Source of the DNA: Methanosarcina barkeri str. Wiesmoor
GTDB taxonomy: Archaea; Halobacteriota; Methanosarcinia; Methanosarcinales; Methanosarcinaceae
DNA: 64,000 nucleotides
Assembly (NCBI RefSeq): GCF_000969985.1
Contig: NZ_CP009526.1
Location: forward strand, 3,348,001 to 3,412,000
Reading direction: 5' to 3'
Shown piece by piece: positions 1 to 9,811 of the stretch (position 1 is its first letter; every line of letters starts with the position of its first letter). A model generated the notes under the pieces. It ran no database searches, had not been told where the DNA came from, and was given only the letters and a program-made list of their open reading frames with translations. A program made the position numbers and the translations under genes.

Positions 1-637
1 ATATTTCTGTGTATTAACAATAGATCTTGATACTGATTTTTTGTATGGACTGACGAACTCATATAATGCTTCAATCTTTTAGTGCAGCGAAAAATTCGAA
101 TTTTCAATAAATATCAAAATTTTATTATCACAAATTCTCACAACATAATACAAATTTATGAGGAATTTAGAAAATAATCTATCTGATTAAAACAAGTAAT
201 AATGAATTACCAAGAAGTATAATTATATTTGAAAAACATGTACATGCGAAATAGTAAATAAATGGAAAAACAGAAAAAACAATTAAATTTGTGTTTTCCT
301 GCGAAATTTACATAAATGTTTCATTCCTCCTCCCCTAAACAAAAACTTTTATATATAATCAATTTTTTCAGAAATAAGGACTAGGGAAAAAGAGTTTCAG
401 AAATCTGTTTGAAAAACTATATGTAAATATTCCATAGGAAAGCTCAAAATTACAAAGACAGCTGTATCTATTTGGAAACAAAAAACTTATTGAGCTGTGG
501 AGTTGCAGATAATCACAATCCACTTGAGACAATTAATTATATACGGGGTTTTGCCAAAGTTGATAAAATACTTTAAAAAATTGAAATAGATCAAAAATGT
601 TTGGTTTGTGCCCGGAAATTATTAATCAATTCCGAAA
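1..637. other. AT-rich intergenic region
   Basis: No open frame here has protein-like composition on either strand and I see no RNA gene. The stretch is very AT-rich. It lies beyond the end of the cbiMN operon, where cbiQ and cbiO would be expected in a complete cobalt ECF cluster, but nothing resembling them is present. Confidence 0.6.
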
Positions 638-773
638 AAACGAGTATGAAACTCTTCGAATTACAGGCACAAAAATATGAAAGTACTTGAAACGACTTTC
701 ATGCCAAACGAGTATGAAACTCTTCGAATTACAGGCACAAAAATATGAAAGTACTTGAAACGACTTTCATGCC
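638..773. repeat. Two tandem copies of a 68 bp unit, each with a hairpin
   Basis: The segment 638-705 is repeated without change at 706-773. Each copy contains an 8 bp inverted repeat, ATGAAAGT pairing with ACTTTCAT around a 10 nt loop. The copies are head to tail and identical, so this is a recent tandem duplication. It has no distinct spacers and is not a CRISPR array. A small structured RNA or a regulatory element is possible, but nothing seen settles which. Confidence 0.9.
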
Positions 774-870
774 AAAGAGTAAATCTCCCGAATTTGAGAA
801 AAATAGGAATTCTTTTGCTTGTGGTTTTCAAGAACTCAAACCATTAACTAAAAATTAAAAACTAGAAGAG

Positions 871-900
871 AAAAACTTTCCTTCCTTCAAGGAAGGAAAG
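871..900 (-). terminator. Intrinsic-type terminator of the cbiMN operon
   Basis: A perfect 10 bp stem (876-885 with 891-900, loop TTCAA) is followed, reading the minus strand, by five T residues (871-875). It lies 38 bp after the cbiN stop, so transcription of the pair probably ends here. Confidence 0.75.
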
Positions 901-937
901 GAAACATGGCAAAGAAAAAAATGTACAGAGAATGTTT

Positions 938-1273
938 TTACAGCGATTGCTTTTCAGTTTTACTTCCGGTTTTGAACCCGAGTTTTTTTTCATAGTTGTT
1001 TTTGGCCCTGTAATATCCAAGGAAATATCCAATGATCGATGCACCGATAGCTGCCTGTAACGCAAATAGAAGGCTTTCAATTTCACCACTTGGAGGTTCC
1101 CATATAGGTTCTGCAATAGGTTTGTAAGTCCCACCGGTAATTTCCTCAATAACACCTTCAGGTTTGTCGTCAGCTCCGCCATATTCGGCATCTGTGGTCG
1201 AAGAGACGTAAATGAACTGAGCTACAAAAATCAGGAGAATTGCAAGTACTATAAGTTCTAATTTTCTACTCAT
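938..1273 (-). CDS. cbiN: CbiN, cobalt ECF transporter small membrane subunit
   Basis: This 111-residue protein has an N-terminal membrane segment (about residues 5-24), an extracytoplasmic loop rich in Glu, Gly and Pro (30-64), a second membrane segment (about 66-88) and a Lys-rich cytoplasmic tail. That is the usual CbiN plan; the family runs about 90-110 residues. CbiN works with CbiM in cobalt uptake, its loop helping to load Co2+ into CbiM. The start overlaps the cbiM stop by 4 bp (ATGA type), so the two are translationally coupled. No cbiQ or cbiO follows; a terminator is next. CbiMN pairs are known to keep some cobalt uptake without the ATPase module. Confidence 0.92.
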   Translation of the reverse strand: MSRKLELIVLAILLIFVAQFIYVSSTTDAEYGGADDKPEGVIEEITGGTYKPIAEPIWEPPSGEIESLLFALQAAIGASIIGYFLGYYRAKNNYEKKLGFKTGSKTEKQSL

Positions 1274-1977
1274 GCAGGGAGCCCCCTAAGTTTTCTTACA
1301 AGTGGTTCTCCAATAACTTTCATTTCAACTAATAAATCACTTTTAGCTTGTATGATATACTTGAAAAGCAGTGCACTGACAGCGCCTTCTACAATCGCCA
1401 ACGGTACCTGAGTAATTGCGAAAATTGCAACAAATTTGCTGAATGAACTGAAGAAACCTCCAAAGGTAAGTATGTCTCCTGCAGGAAATGCCAGAGCAAG
1501 TTCTGTAGAAGTCACAATGTAAGTAGCCCAATCTCCAAGGGTTGCAGCCAAAAAGACGATTAAATAAAAATTAAGTTTAGCTTTCATCCCAGTCTTATAG
1601 ATCAGGTATGCCACTATCGGACCCACGATGCCCATGGAGAAGACATTTGCTCCAAGGGTGGTCAGGCCACCATGTGCAAGGAAAAGAGCCTGATAGATAA
1701 GTACAATTGTCGAGAGAACGGCAGTAATAGCAGGCCCAAATATGATTGCACCTATACCAGTCCCTGTTGGATGCGAACAGCTTCCGGTAACTGAAGGCAT
1801 TTTGAGTGATGAAAGGACGAAAATAAATGCACCTGCAACGGCAAGTACAGGTAAAATTCCGCGCTCCTCTTTCACTAACTTATTCAGTTTGTAAACACCA
1901 TATGCTACAACTGGTATTGATACTACAAACCATACTATACACCAAATAGCTGGTAAATATCCTTCCATTATATGCAT
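1270..1977 (-). CDS. cbiM: CbiM, cobalt ECF transporter substrate-binding membrane subunit
   Basis: This 235-residue polytopic membrane protein begins MHIMEGYLP, the diagnostic CbiM N terminus in which His2 takes part in Co2+ binding. The internal stretch [11 protein letters not shown] (about residues 66-76) is also typical of CbiM/NikM proteins. Six to seven hydrophobic segments are visible. It imports Co2+ (a nickel-specific NikM role is less likely given the CobN-family and corrinoid-binding genes next door). The start is supported by GGTGATT just upstream on the minus strand and by a TATA box about 35 bp before it. It is first in a two-gene operon and diverges from the CobN-family gene across an 868 bp gap. 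Confidence 0.92.
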   Translation of the reverse strand: MHIMEGYLPAIWCIVWFVVSIPVVAYGVYKLNKLVKEERGILPVLAVAGAFIFVLSSLKMPSVTGSCSHPTGTGIGAIIFGPAITAVLSTIVLIYQALFLAHGGLTTLGANVFSMGIVGPIVAYLIYKTGMKAKLNFYLIVFLAATLGDWATYIVTSTELALAFPAGDILTFGGFFSSFSKFVAIFAITQVPLAIVEGAVSALLFKYIIQAKSDLLVEMKVIGEPLVRKLRGLPA

Positions 1978-2845
1978 CGAATCACCATAATAATAAGGAA
2001 ATAAAGTAAAGTTTATATAAAGTAAATATTATTAAGAGTAAAACAAGTTAAATTGCGTTAATTTGTACATAAAGGTTACGGTGAATAAAAAATAATGGCG
2101 TGGGAGCTTAAAAAATTAATTTAAAGGTAAGAATATTTTCAAGGTATTATAAATATAAAGCAAAACAAGCTAACTTGAATATAGATTATAGATAGATTCG
2201 AAAAGTATTTCTGCTTCTTTAGATTTATGCAATCTAGATCTGCCGAACACAAGACTAACGCACATGAAGTACAAAATCAAGTACTCCAAAGTTTGAACAC
2301 ATTTTATTTGATCTAAAACATTTTATTTAATCCAAATTTTGTTAGTGGAACTTACAGAGATTCCGGAATAAGAACCTTTTAATTTGGATTTGAAAACAAG
2401 TTCCAAGGCAAATACGTGCTTTATTTGTTCATTTTTTCGGTTTGAAGTACAATTTTTATAACTCAAATTTATTACTGATTTTTTTCTTTAATTTTAAGCA
2501 TAATTCTAACTATTTTTGTTTAAATGTGTTAGATCTACACCTATTTTACCTAAATAGGTAATAATTGTGAGCCAAAAAACGTTTTTTATATATTTTTCTA
2601 CCAATGCTCCGAATGTTGAAGTTTATGATATAGAATCGGATGTTCATTATTGTTAAAAGTTTCTGGAGTTGAATTAAATGTCAGAATCTAAACACTCTAT
2701 ATTTTAAAATTCGAAGGCTGTTTCTGTGCAAGTTCCGATATTAGAATAATTTCAAATTAAATCTGCACTGTAAGCCCATCATTATGGTTATTTTCCCCTT
2801 CGGAGCTGCACCAGGGTTTATAATACATTTTCTGGAGATGTCACA
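1978..2845. other. Divergent intergenic region between cbiM and the CobN-family gene
   Basis: The 868 bp are AT-rich with no credible gene. The cbiM promoter lies at the left end. On the right, TTTATAAT at about 2818 may be a TATA element for the CobN-family gene. I looked for a B12-box-like riboswitch and did not find one. The length suggests a long leader or extra regulatory sites. Confidence 0.5.
2011..2022 (-). promoter_or_regulatory. TATA box for cbiMN
   Basis: The minus strand reads CTTTATATAAAC, a good archaeal TATA box, 34-45 bp before the cbiM ATG. This fits a transcription start about 25 bp downstream and a short leader carrying the GGTGATT site. No cobalamin-riboswitch-like box was seen. 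Confidence 0.55.
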
Positions 2846-5800
2846 TTGAATAGAGGCGTAATGTCATTAATTTTAGTTCTATTGTTATTAACAAATGTTG
2901 TATCGGCAGATGAACAGGAAATAAACATTACTGACAGTATCAATGGCAGTATCGATAACAGTACCGATTACGGTACCAATGGCGGTACCAATGGCGGTAT
3001 AGATACCAATGGCGGTATAGATAACAGTACCGATTACAATACCAATGGCGGTATAGATAACAGTACCGATTACAATACCAATGGCAGTATCGATGGCAGT
3101 ATCGATAACAGTACCGATTACAATACCAATGGCAGTATCGATGGCAGTATCGATAACAGTACCGATTACGGTACCAATGGCAGTACCAATGACAGTACCA
3201 ACGATACATTAGGATTAACAACTACAGGAGTTTTGGATGATGAGAACAAATCTGTTAAAGAATCTTCTGATTCTCCGGCTGTGAACACAAAACCAGAAAT
3301 AGCTTACGTATTATCGAGACCTTACGATGTCACTTTTATGGAAAAGGTGGCACAGTATCCAGAAATAAGTTCACAAATGAATATAAGTGTCTACCTTGGG
3401 ACCTCATATTCAGATCTAAGTTTTGACCTTAGTGATAAGGACATGATTGTTCTATCAAATTTGGATTCCTATGTAATTGAAAATATAATACCTACAGTAA
3501 ACAATGCCAAAACAAATGGCGCATATGTTATTTCATTTGGTGATACTTTAGAAGCATACGGGCTTCTCAACGTAAACACATCCTCTCCAGAGTATTCAGA
3601 TATTGCTCAGTATCTGCAGTACGTATCAGAAATAAATTTCTATCGTTTCAATACTTTTATTGGAGCTACGTTCTTCGGGTTGAATTATTCGATCGAGGCT
3701 CCTGTAGAAAGGCCAATATATGGTATCTATAACCCCTCTGCACCTCAGATATACGAAAACCTCACCGATTATCTGGCATGGTACAATTCAACCGGTATAT
3801 ACAAGCCCGAAAACCCTACGATTGCTGTAATAATTGACAGTTATAAGTATGTGGAAAGAGACATGCCTCTTCTTGACCCGCTAGTTAAGGAAATAGAAGA
3901 AAGAGGATGCAATGCGATTGTTTCAACTTATGCTTACAAAGACAATAAGTCAATGAGTTACCTGATGCTGGATAATAAGTCTATTGCAGATACTGCAATT
4001 GTAATCTCCCGTGGCTCACGCCTGAACTATTCTGATAATGAGCAGGGAATTACTGACCTACAGACGCTTAACATCACAGTACTGAACGGAATTCGCCTGT
4101 TCTCGGGAGTAAGTGTGGAAGAATGGGAGAACAGCACTATTGGAGTGCCAGCTGACCAGCAATACCAGGTAGCATATGCGGAACTTGACGGGATAATCGA
4201 GCCCATAGTCATTAGTGGTAAAGCCATAGACGAAGCAACCGGAATCGAATACAACATGCCAATAGACTACCAGGTGGACTGGCTTGTTGACAGGGCAATA
4301 GCCTGGGCCAAATTACATGAAAAAGATAACTCCGAAAAGAAGATCGTAATTCCTTACTATAACCCTGAAGGCGGTAAAGCTGATGTGGGGGCAGATATCG
4401 ACTACTACCTTGATGCACAGGCAAGCCTGGCAAAACTGCTTGAAGCCATGAAAGAACGTGGATATGATGTTGGTACTGCTCCTCTTCCAAATGCTACCGA
4501 AATCGCGAAACTGATGGTGGAAAGAGGGCATAATATCGGCAATTGGGCTCCCGGAGAACTTGAGAAACGTGTTGAAAACGGCAGTATGATACTCATACCC
4601 GAATCACAGTACATGGAATGGTTCAAAGAACTCCCACAGGACAAACAAAATGAAATGACATCTATGTGGGGAGAGGCTCCAGGTGACATTATGGTCTATG
4701 AGAATTCCACAGGCAAATATCTGGCCATACCTGTGCTTCAATTTGGCAACATCATTCTTGCACCCGACCCTCAACACGGCTGGTCTTCAAGCGAGAAAGC
4801 ATTGTATAACAATGCATCGTATCCACCCACCCATCAGTGCTTTGCTTTCTATAAGTATATGTCCCGGGAATACAAGGCAGATGCACTGTTTACTATATTC
4901 TCAAGCGTGGAACTAATGCCTGGAAAAGAATGCGGCCTTTCTGCAAATGACTGGGGAGCACTTTTGCTTGAAGACATGCCTCATGTCCATGTCCTCCCAA
5001 TGGATGCTGAAGGTGTATTTGATAGAAGGAGAGCAAACATGCTCGTCATTGATTTCATGACACCTACTATAGTGCCTTCAGGCCTTTATGGTAACCTTTC
5101 CAACCTGCAACAGGAAATAACATTATTTAAACAGACCTCTGACAGTGCAGTGAAAGAGAATTACAGGCAGGATATAATTAACCAGACAAAAAACATCAGC
5201 CTCGATAATGACCTGAATGTTGACATTGACTCAATTGCAGGTGATACAAACCTTACGGATGCTTTCATTGACAAACTTGCAGACTACCTTTCTGAACTGA
5301 AGACCTCTTACATGCCGTATGGTTCTCACGTACTTGGCGAAGTTCCTGAGGGAGAAAGCCTTGTTATGCTCATAAAAAGTATGCTAGGGGATGAGTATAT
5401 AGAACATGTCGAATCACTTGGAGGAAGCGAGGAACTTTCAATATCGCTCTTGAATGAGACTATATTGAATGGAACATCTCCATATGATGCACAAATAATG
5501 GTGCTTGGTCGGAACTCTACAGAACTTGGAAACGACCTTGACCTGTCATTAGAATATCTTGAAAGGATAAAGCAATGTGACTGTGAGATTACAAAGATAC
5601 TTGATGCACTTGATGGCACATATATCACTCCAGGGCCTTCTGGAGACCCTATCAGGAATCCGGATGCTTTGCCAACTGGCAGGAATCTCTATACATTCGA
5701 TGACAGGCTCATCCCGACAAAAGCAGCATGGAATGTAGGGTCACAGCTCGCGGAAGAGACGTTAAAGCTAAAACTTGAAGAGGACGGCCAGTATCCTGAA

Positions 5801-7375
5801 AAGATAGCTTTTCTGCTGTGGTCTGTGGAAACTACAAGAAACCAGGGTGTTATGGAATCCGAGATATTCCAGCTTCTGGGAGTCGAACCTGTGTATAATG
5901 AAAAGGACAGGGTTACAGGCTTAAAGCTCATAGATTCTAAGGAACTTGGAAGGCCAAGGATTGATGTGATGGTAACCACTTCGGGGCTCTACCGGGATGT
6001 ATATCCGAGCAAGATCGAACTTATAGACCAGGCTATCAAGATGGCAGCTGCAGCAGATAACGATACGTATCCCAACTATGTAAGAGAACATTCCAATGCA
6101 ACATACCAGAGCCTTATTGCAAGAGGATATAATGAGTCACTTGCATACAACCTGTCAGTTTCAAAGATATTCTGTCCACCTCCCGGAGGGTACACACCAG
6201 GCATTCAGGAGGTTATCCCCAGTGATACATGGGAAGATGCAGACGAGATCGCAGGTCTCTATATTGACAGAATGGGATATGTCTACAGCCAGGAGATATG
6301 GGGAGAACATTACTCCGATGTATTCGAACTGAACCTTGAAGATGTTGATACTGCAGTTTTTAGCAGGACATCAAATCTTTATGGTGTGCTTGATCACTCG
6401 ATGGTAGCAGCCTATTTTGGTGGTTTGAGCATGGCAATTGAAAGTGTTAGTGGTACTACACCTGACATGTATATTAACGACCTTAGCAGTTCCGCAGAAA
6501 TTGAAACCCTTAATGAATTCCTTAGTAAGGATCTGCGTTCACGTTACCTGAATCCAAACTGGATAGAAGGAATGATGGGGAACGGTTTTGACGGTACGAG
6601 ATATATGGACTCAGTATTTGAGGTCATGCGCGTATGGGACGTAACAGACCCGGACCTTGTTACTGATGATACATGGAATGAGATGTATGACACATATTTC
6701 AAGGATAAACATAATACCGGTGTTACTGAGTTCCTTAAATCTACAAACCCATATGCTTACCAATCAATGGCTGCTACAGCATTAGATTCGATTCGCACAA
6801 GTTACTGGGATGCCTCCGACGAGGTTACACAAAGCCTTGTTAAAGAATATGTGGAATCTGTGGCCGAAAATGGTGTCACCTGCTGCCACCATACCTGTGG
6901 AAATGCCCTGCTTGATGAATATGTCCAGGGTGTGATGTCAGTTCCTGGCGTAGTTGATGAGAAGACTGCAAATGAATATAAGAAACTGATGCAAGAAGCA
7001 ACGGAACCTTCGCAGCAATCAGGTGAGAGTAGTAGCGGCAGTAGCAGCCATCATGATCACGATACTGGAAAAGCTACTGTAATTTCAGGAACCAGTAAAA
7101 CCAGCAACCAGACCTCAAGCGCTGGTGAATCTACTAATAATCAAACTGTTAAGGGCTCAGATGCAGGATATGGTACGGATACTTCCAAACCTGCTCCTGA
7201 AATTCAGAAATCCGCAGATTCCGATTATGTGGAGGGCTATGAAATGCAGAAGGAGTCAGCTGAAGAAAAAGAAAGTGGAGGTCTGTCTTTCTCTGGTGCA
7301 GATATTTTCGGAATCATCATTGTGGTAGCTGCAGTGGGTGGAATTTATTTCGGATTCCGTAAAAAGAAGATGTAA
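2846..7375 (+). CDS. Exported, membrane-anchored CobN-family (class I metal chelatase large subunit) protein
   Basis: 1509 residues. Order: signal peptide (1-21); Asn/Gly/Thr/Asp-rich repeat region (about 32-115); CobN/BchH-like body (about 150-1330); Ser/Thr-rich linker; C-terminal membrane helix (about 1480-1503) ending in RKKKM. Family signatures include PTGRNLYTFD near 943, an ETxRNQGVxESE segment near 1000, a GRPRIDVMV segment and a NPNWIEGMM segment near 1237. CobN and relatives act on tetrapyrroles: CobN inserts Co2+ into hydrogenobyrinic acid diamide, and the relative HmuS is linked to haem de-metallation. Those proteins are normally cytoplasmic, whereas this one should face outside. 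Many N-x-S/T sequons, a CCHHTC cluster (1346-1351) and HHDHD (1402-1406) are extra metal-ligand candidates. The TTG start is chosen because GGAG lies 8 nt upstream. Substrate and direction of reaction are unknown. Confidence 0.85.
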   Translation: MNRGVMSLILVLLLLTNVVSADEQEINITDSINGSIDNSTDYGTNGGTNGGIDTNGGIDNSTDYNTNGGIDNSTDYNTNGSIDGSIDNSTDYNTNGSIDGSIDNSTDYGTNGSTNDSTNDTLGLTTTGVLDDENKSVKESSDSPAVNTKPEIAYVLSRPYDVTFMEKVAQYPEISSQMNISVYLGTSYSDLSFDLSDKDMIVLSNLDSYVIENIIPTVNNAKTNGAYVISFGDTLEAYGLLNVNTSSPEYSDIAQYLQYVSEINFYRFNTFIGATFFGLNYSIEAPVERPIYGIYNPSAPQIYENLTDYLAWYNSTGIYKPENPTIAVIIDSYKYVERDMPLLDPLVKEIEERGCNAIVSTYAYKDNKSMSYLMLDNKSIADTAIVISRGSRLNYSDNEQGITDLQTLNITVLNGIRLFSGVSVEEWENSTIGVPADQQYQVAYAELDGIIEPIVISGKAIDEATGIEYNMPIDYQVDWLVDRAIAWAKLHEKDNSEKKIVIPYYNPEGGKADVGADIDYYLDAQASLAKLLEAMKERGYDVGTAPLPNATEIAKLMVERGHNIGNWAPGELEKRVENGSMILIPESQYMEWFKELPQDKQNEMTSMWGEAPGDIMVYENSTGKYLAIPVLQFGNIILAPDPQHGWSSSEKALYNNASYPPTHQCFAFYKYMSREYKADALFTIFSSVELMPGKECGLSANDWGALLLEDMPHVHVLPMDAEGVFDRRRANMLVIDFMTPTIVPSGLYGNLSNLQQEITLFKQTSDSAVKENYRQDIINQTKNISLDNDLNVDIDSIAGDTNLTDAFIDKLADYLSELKTSYMPYGSHVLGEVPEGESLVMLIKSMLGDEYIEHVESLGGSEELSISLLNETILNGTSPYDAQIMVLGRNSTELGNDLDLSLEYLERIKQCDCEITKILDALDGTYITPGPSGDPIRNPDALPTGRNLYTFDDRLIPTKAAWNVGSQLAEETLKLKLEEDGQYPEKIAFLLWSVETTRNQGVMESEIFQLLGVEPVYNEKDRVTGLKLIDSKELGRPRIDVMVTTSGLYRDVYPSKIELIDQAIKMAAAADNDTYPNYVREHSNATYQSLIARGYNESLAYNLSVSKIFCPPPGGYTPGIQEVIPSDTWEDADEIAGLYIDRMGYVYSQEIWGEHYSDVFELNLEDVDTAVFSRTSNLYGVLDHSMVAAYFGGLSMAIESVSGTTPDMYINDLSSSAEIETLNEFLSKDLRSRYLNPNWIEGMMGNGFDGTRYMDSVFEVMRVWDVTDPDLVTDDTWNEMYDTYFKDKHNTGVTEFLKSTNPYAYQSMAATALDSIRTSYWDASDEVTQSLVKEYVESVAENGVTCCHHTCGNALLDEYVQGVMSVPGVVDEKTANEYKKLMQEATEPSQQSGESSSGSSSHHDHDTGKATVISGTSKTSNQTSSAGESTNNQTVKGSDAGYGTDTSKPAPEIQKSADSDYVEGYEMQKESAEEKESGGLSFSGADIFGIIIVVAAVGGIYFGFRKKKM
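2938..3204 (+). repeat. Coding tandem repeats in the CobN-family gene
   Basis: Short in-frame repeats (12 bp subunits such as AATGGCAGTATC, combined into units up to 48 bp) encode NGSID, NGGID and NSTDY motifs. They form a low-complexity spacer with many potential N-glycosylation sites just after the signal peptide. Such repeats are prone to slippage, so length probably varies between strains. Confidence 0.85.
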
Positions 7376-7840
7376 ATTAGACTCGAAAAGGGGCTTATCT
7401 CCTTTTCGAATTTTATCTGAAAAAAAGACTTCATTTTTGACCGATCAGCTGATTGTATCTAGTTTTTTGTTTATTTCCATTCCTTTGCTTCTCCATTCAT
7501 TTCTTAAATCTTTTTCATGCAGGGTTTATGGTGAGCCAGTGCAACCTTGTCAATAGAAGGAACTTACAGGAAAAGATAACGTTTGTTACCCAAATAATCA
7601 GATCTAAATAATAGTGTTTAAATTCCTTTTTAAATCCGCTAGTGGCCTCATTAAATATCATTTTTTAGGATTAGCTGGGTACAGACTGTGATGAATTGCC
7701 CGGCAAATAGACTTTTACTTCTTGATCTCCAGAGTTTGTTCAAACTTTAGAAAGTGCCGAGTAGAAAGCCTCTCCCTACGTCCTTCTAGAAATCACGAGC
7801 GGAAACTAACCTGAATCCATCTATAGGAAGATGATATCTA
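7376..7840 (+). other. Intergenic region with terminator before the NosD-like gene
   Basis: The 465 bp hold a hairpin terminator at the left end and no gene that I can support. The NosD-like gene therefore probably has its own promoter in the right half, although I cannot place a clear TATA box. Confidence 0.5.
7383..7414 (+). terminator. Terminator after the CobN-family gene
   Basis: A perfect 9 bp stem, TCGAAAAGG (7383-7391) with CCTTTTCGA (7401-7409), has a 9 nt loop and is followed by ATTTTAT. It begins 8 bp after the stop codon. Confidence 0.7.
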
Positions 7841-9757
7841 TTGAAAAGAAAGACAATACTCGTATTAACTGCCGTTTTTGTACTGTTAATCCTGATATCA
7901 AGCTCTGCGTCCGCAGCTACGCTCTGCGTGAAGGAAGAAGGAGGTGCGGGAAAATACGGAAGCCTTCAGGAAGCCATAAATGCCGCTGCTGAAGGGGATG
8001 TTATCCTCGTCAAGGGAGGGAGTTACAGTGAAAATGTACTTGTAAATAAATCTCTTGACATAATCGCCAGGAATCAATGCCCTGATAAAACCGTCATCAC
8101 TGCTTTGGATCCTGAGCGCCCTGTATTCCATGTGACTTCTAATTCCGTAAATATCAGTGGATTTACTTTGAAAGGAGCAGATTCAGCATATGGGATTTAT
8201 CTTGACGGGGTTTCGGAAAGCAACATCAGCAACAACTATTTTACAGGAAACTGGAGAAGTATCATGCTAAAAGGTTCACATGAGAACTCTCTGGAAAATA
8301 ACTGCTTATCTAGCAGTGACAATGGAATCTGGTTTGAAAGTTCGGAACAAAACTTAATAAAAAACAACAAGGCAGATTCTAACCGTCATTACGGTTTCTA
8401 TTTGAATGCATCCGAAAACAATACTCTTCAAAATAATTGTGCATTTAAGGACGCAATTGGCATTTACATGGAAAACTCTTCCGGCTGCCGTATTATTGAC
8501 TCTGAAACCTCAAACAACTTTTACGGGATCTACCTTACCGGTTCTGGAGAAAGCCTGCTCGAAAACAACACCGCAAACTCAAATGAGATGTATGGCATAT
8601 ACTTGGGAAATTCGAATGGAAGCACTCTGGAAGGAAATATTGCAAACTCAAATATGTGGGGGATTTATCTCGACTCAAGCTTCAACGTACTTAAAAACAA
8701 CTCAATGTCTTGCAACGACAGGAATTTCGGAGCCTATACCTATCACTACACTGGAGAGATGAATAACACAATCGATACCAGCAACACCGCGGATGGAAAA
8801 TCGATATACTATCTTTTAGGAGTTTCGAACAAAACTCTTGACTCTGATTCGAATGCAGGAATTGTCTACTGTATTAACTGTGAAAACATAACTCTCAAAG
8901 ACCTGGTTCTTAAAAACAACAGTTTTGGAGTTTACCTGTACAATACTCAAAACTCACTGCTTGAAGGAAACAATATTTCAAACAATGAACACGGAGTTTA
9001 CCTCGGAAACTGTTCGGTAGTAACTCTCAGGGGCAATGACGCTAATTCGAATGAAGGTGATGCCTTCATCTTAAGCAACTGCAGGAACTGCCTTGTAAAA
9101 GAAAACAATGCTTCGAACAATATGGCAGGTATCTGGCTCTGTGATATTAGCAGAGACAATATCCTCAAAGAAAACACAGTTACTTCGAGTAGCTGGTGCT
9201 GCATAGACCTTGGGGATGTAAGCTGCAACAATACTCTTGAAGGAAATGCTCTTTCCGGGGCCTATGAAGGAATCTATCTGTACGGGGCCAGTGAGAAAAA
9301 TACTTTGAGTAATAATACTATCACAGCCAGCTCATATGGATTATTTACAGAAGGCTGCGGCAACAATACAATTTCAGGAAACAGTATTTCGGGAAATGAC
9401 ATTGGCGTATCTCTTAACCTTAACTGGACCGATGGGACAAATTCGGATTACAACATCATCTACAACAACTATTTGAATAACAGCAAAAACGCCGAAGATT
9501 ACGGAACAAATGCCTGGAACATCTCAAAAACCGAAGGTGAAAATATCGTCGGAGGACCTTACCTGGGAGGGAACTTCTGGGCTTCTCCTGAAGGAGATGG
9601 TTTTTCAGAAACAGCTTCGGATGAAGACGGAGATCTGATTGCAGACCTTCCTTACAATGTAACGGAAACGAACTATGACTATCTCCCCCTTGTATTCGAG
9701 AAGCCTATAGGAAAAAACGAAAATGAGGATGGAAAAAAGTGCGAGAAAAGCAGGTAA
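7841..9757 (+). CDS. Exported right-handed beta-helix (NosD-like) protein
   Basis: 638 residues with a signal peptide (1-25), then a PbH1/NosD-type solenoid in which short N-rich turns of the kind NSLLEGNNISNN recur about every 22-24 residues from about 60 to 560. The last part (YLGGNFWASPEGDGFSET, then a DEDGDLIADLPY stretch) is the usual C-terminal cap of archaeal NosD-like proteins. The family is named for NosD, a periplasmic protein used in nitrous-oxide-reductase copper maturation, but most archaeal members are uncharacterised surface proteins. A TTG start is used, since AGGAAG lies just upstream and an ATG ten bases earlier is out of frame. It sits between the CobN-family gene and the exported corrinoid-binding gene and is 54 bp from the latter, so the last two are probably co-transcribed. 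Confidence 0.82.
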   Translation: MKRKTILVLTAVFVLLILISSSASAATLCVKEEGGAGKYGSLQEAINAAAEGDVILVKGGSYSENVLVNKSLDIIARNQCPDKTVITALDPERPVFHVTSNSVNISGFTLKGADSAYGIYLDGVSESNISNNYFTGNWRSIMLKGSHENSLENNCLSSSDNGIWFESSEQNLIKNNKADSNRHYGFYLNASENNTLQNNCAFKDAIGIYMENSSGCRIIDSETSNNFYGIYLTGSGESLLENNTANSNEMYGIYLGNSNGSTLEGNIANSNMWGIYLDSSFNVLKNNSMSCNDRNFGAYTYHYTGEMNNTIDTSNTADGKSIYYLLGVSNKTLDSDSNAGIVYCINCENITLKDLVLKNNSFGVYLYNTQNSLLEGNNISNNEHGVYLGNCSVVTLRGNDANSNEGDAFILSNCRNCLVKENNASNNMAGIWLCDISRDNILKENTVTSSSWCCIDLGDVSCNNTLEGNALSGAYEGIYLYGASEKNTLSNNTITASSYGLFTEGCGNNTISGNSISGNDIGVSLNLNWTDGTNSDYNIIYNNYLNNSKNAEDYGTNAWNISKTEGENIVGGPYLGGNFWASPEGDGFSETASDEDGDLIADLPYNVTETNYDYLPLVFEKPIGKNENEDGKKCEKSR

Positions 9758-9811
9758 GTCTGGATAAAGAAAGAGGAGAAAAAAGCCTGTATAAAGAGAG
9801 GAGATAAAAAT

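Noticed and set aside
638-773. Two-repeat CRISPR remnant
   Set aside because: The whole 68 bp unit, including any would-be spacer, is identical in both copies.
1978-2845. Cobalamin riboswitch between cbiM and the CobN-family gene
   Set aside because: No B12-box-like sequence or convincing multi-helix fold was found on either strand.
2940-3221. Minus-strand open frame rich in Tyr, Arg and Cys inside the CobN-family gene
   Set aside because: It is the mirror of the coding repeat, has no ribosome binding site and an artificial composition.
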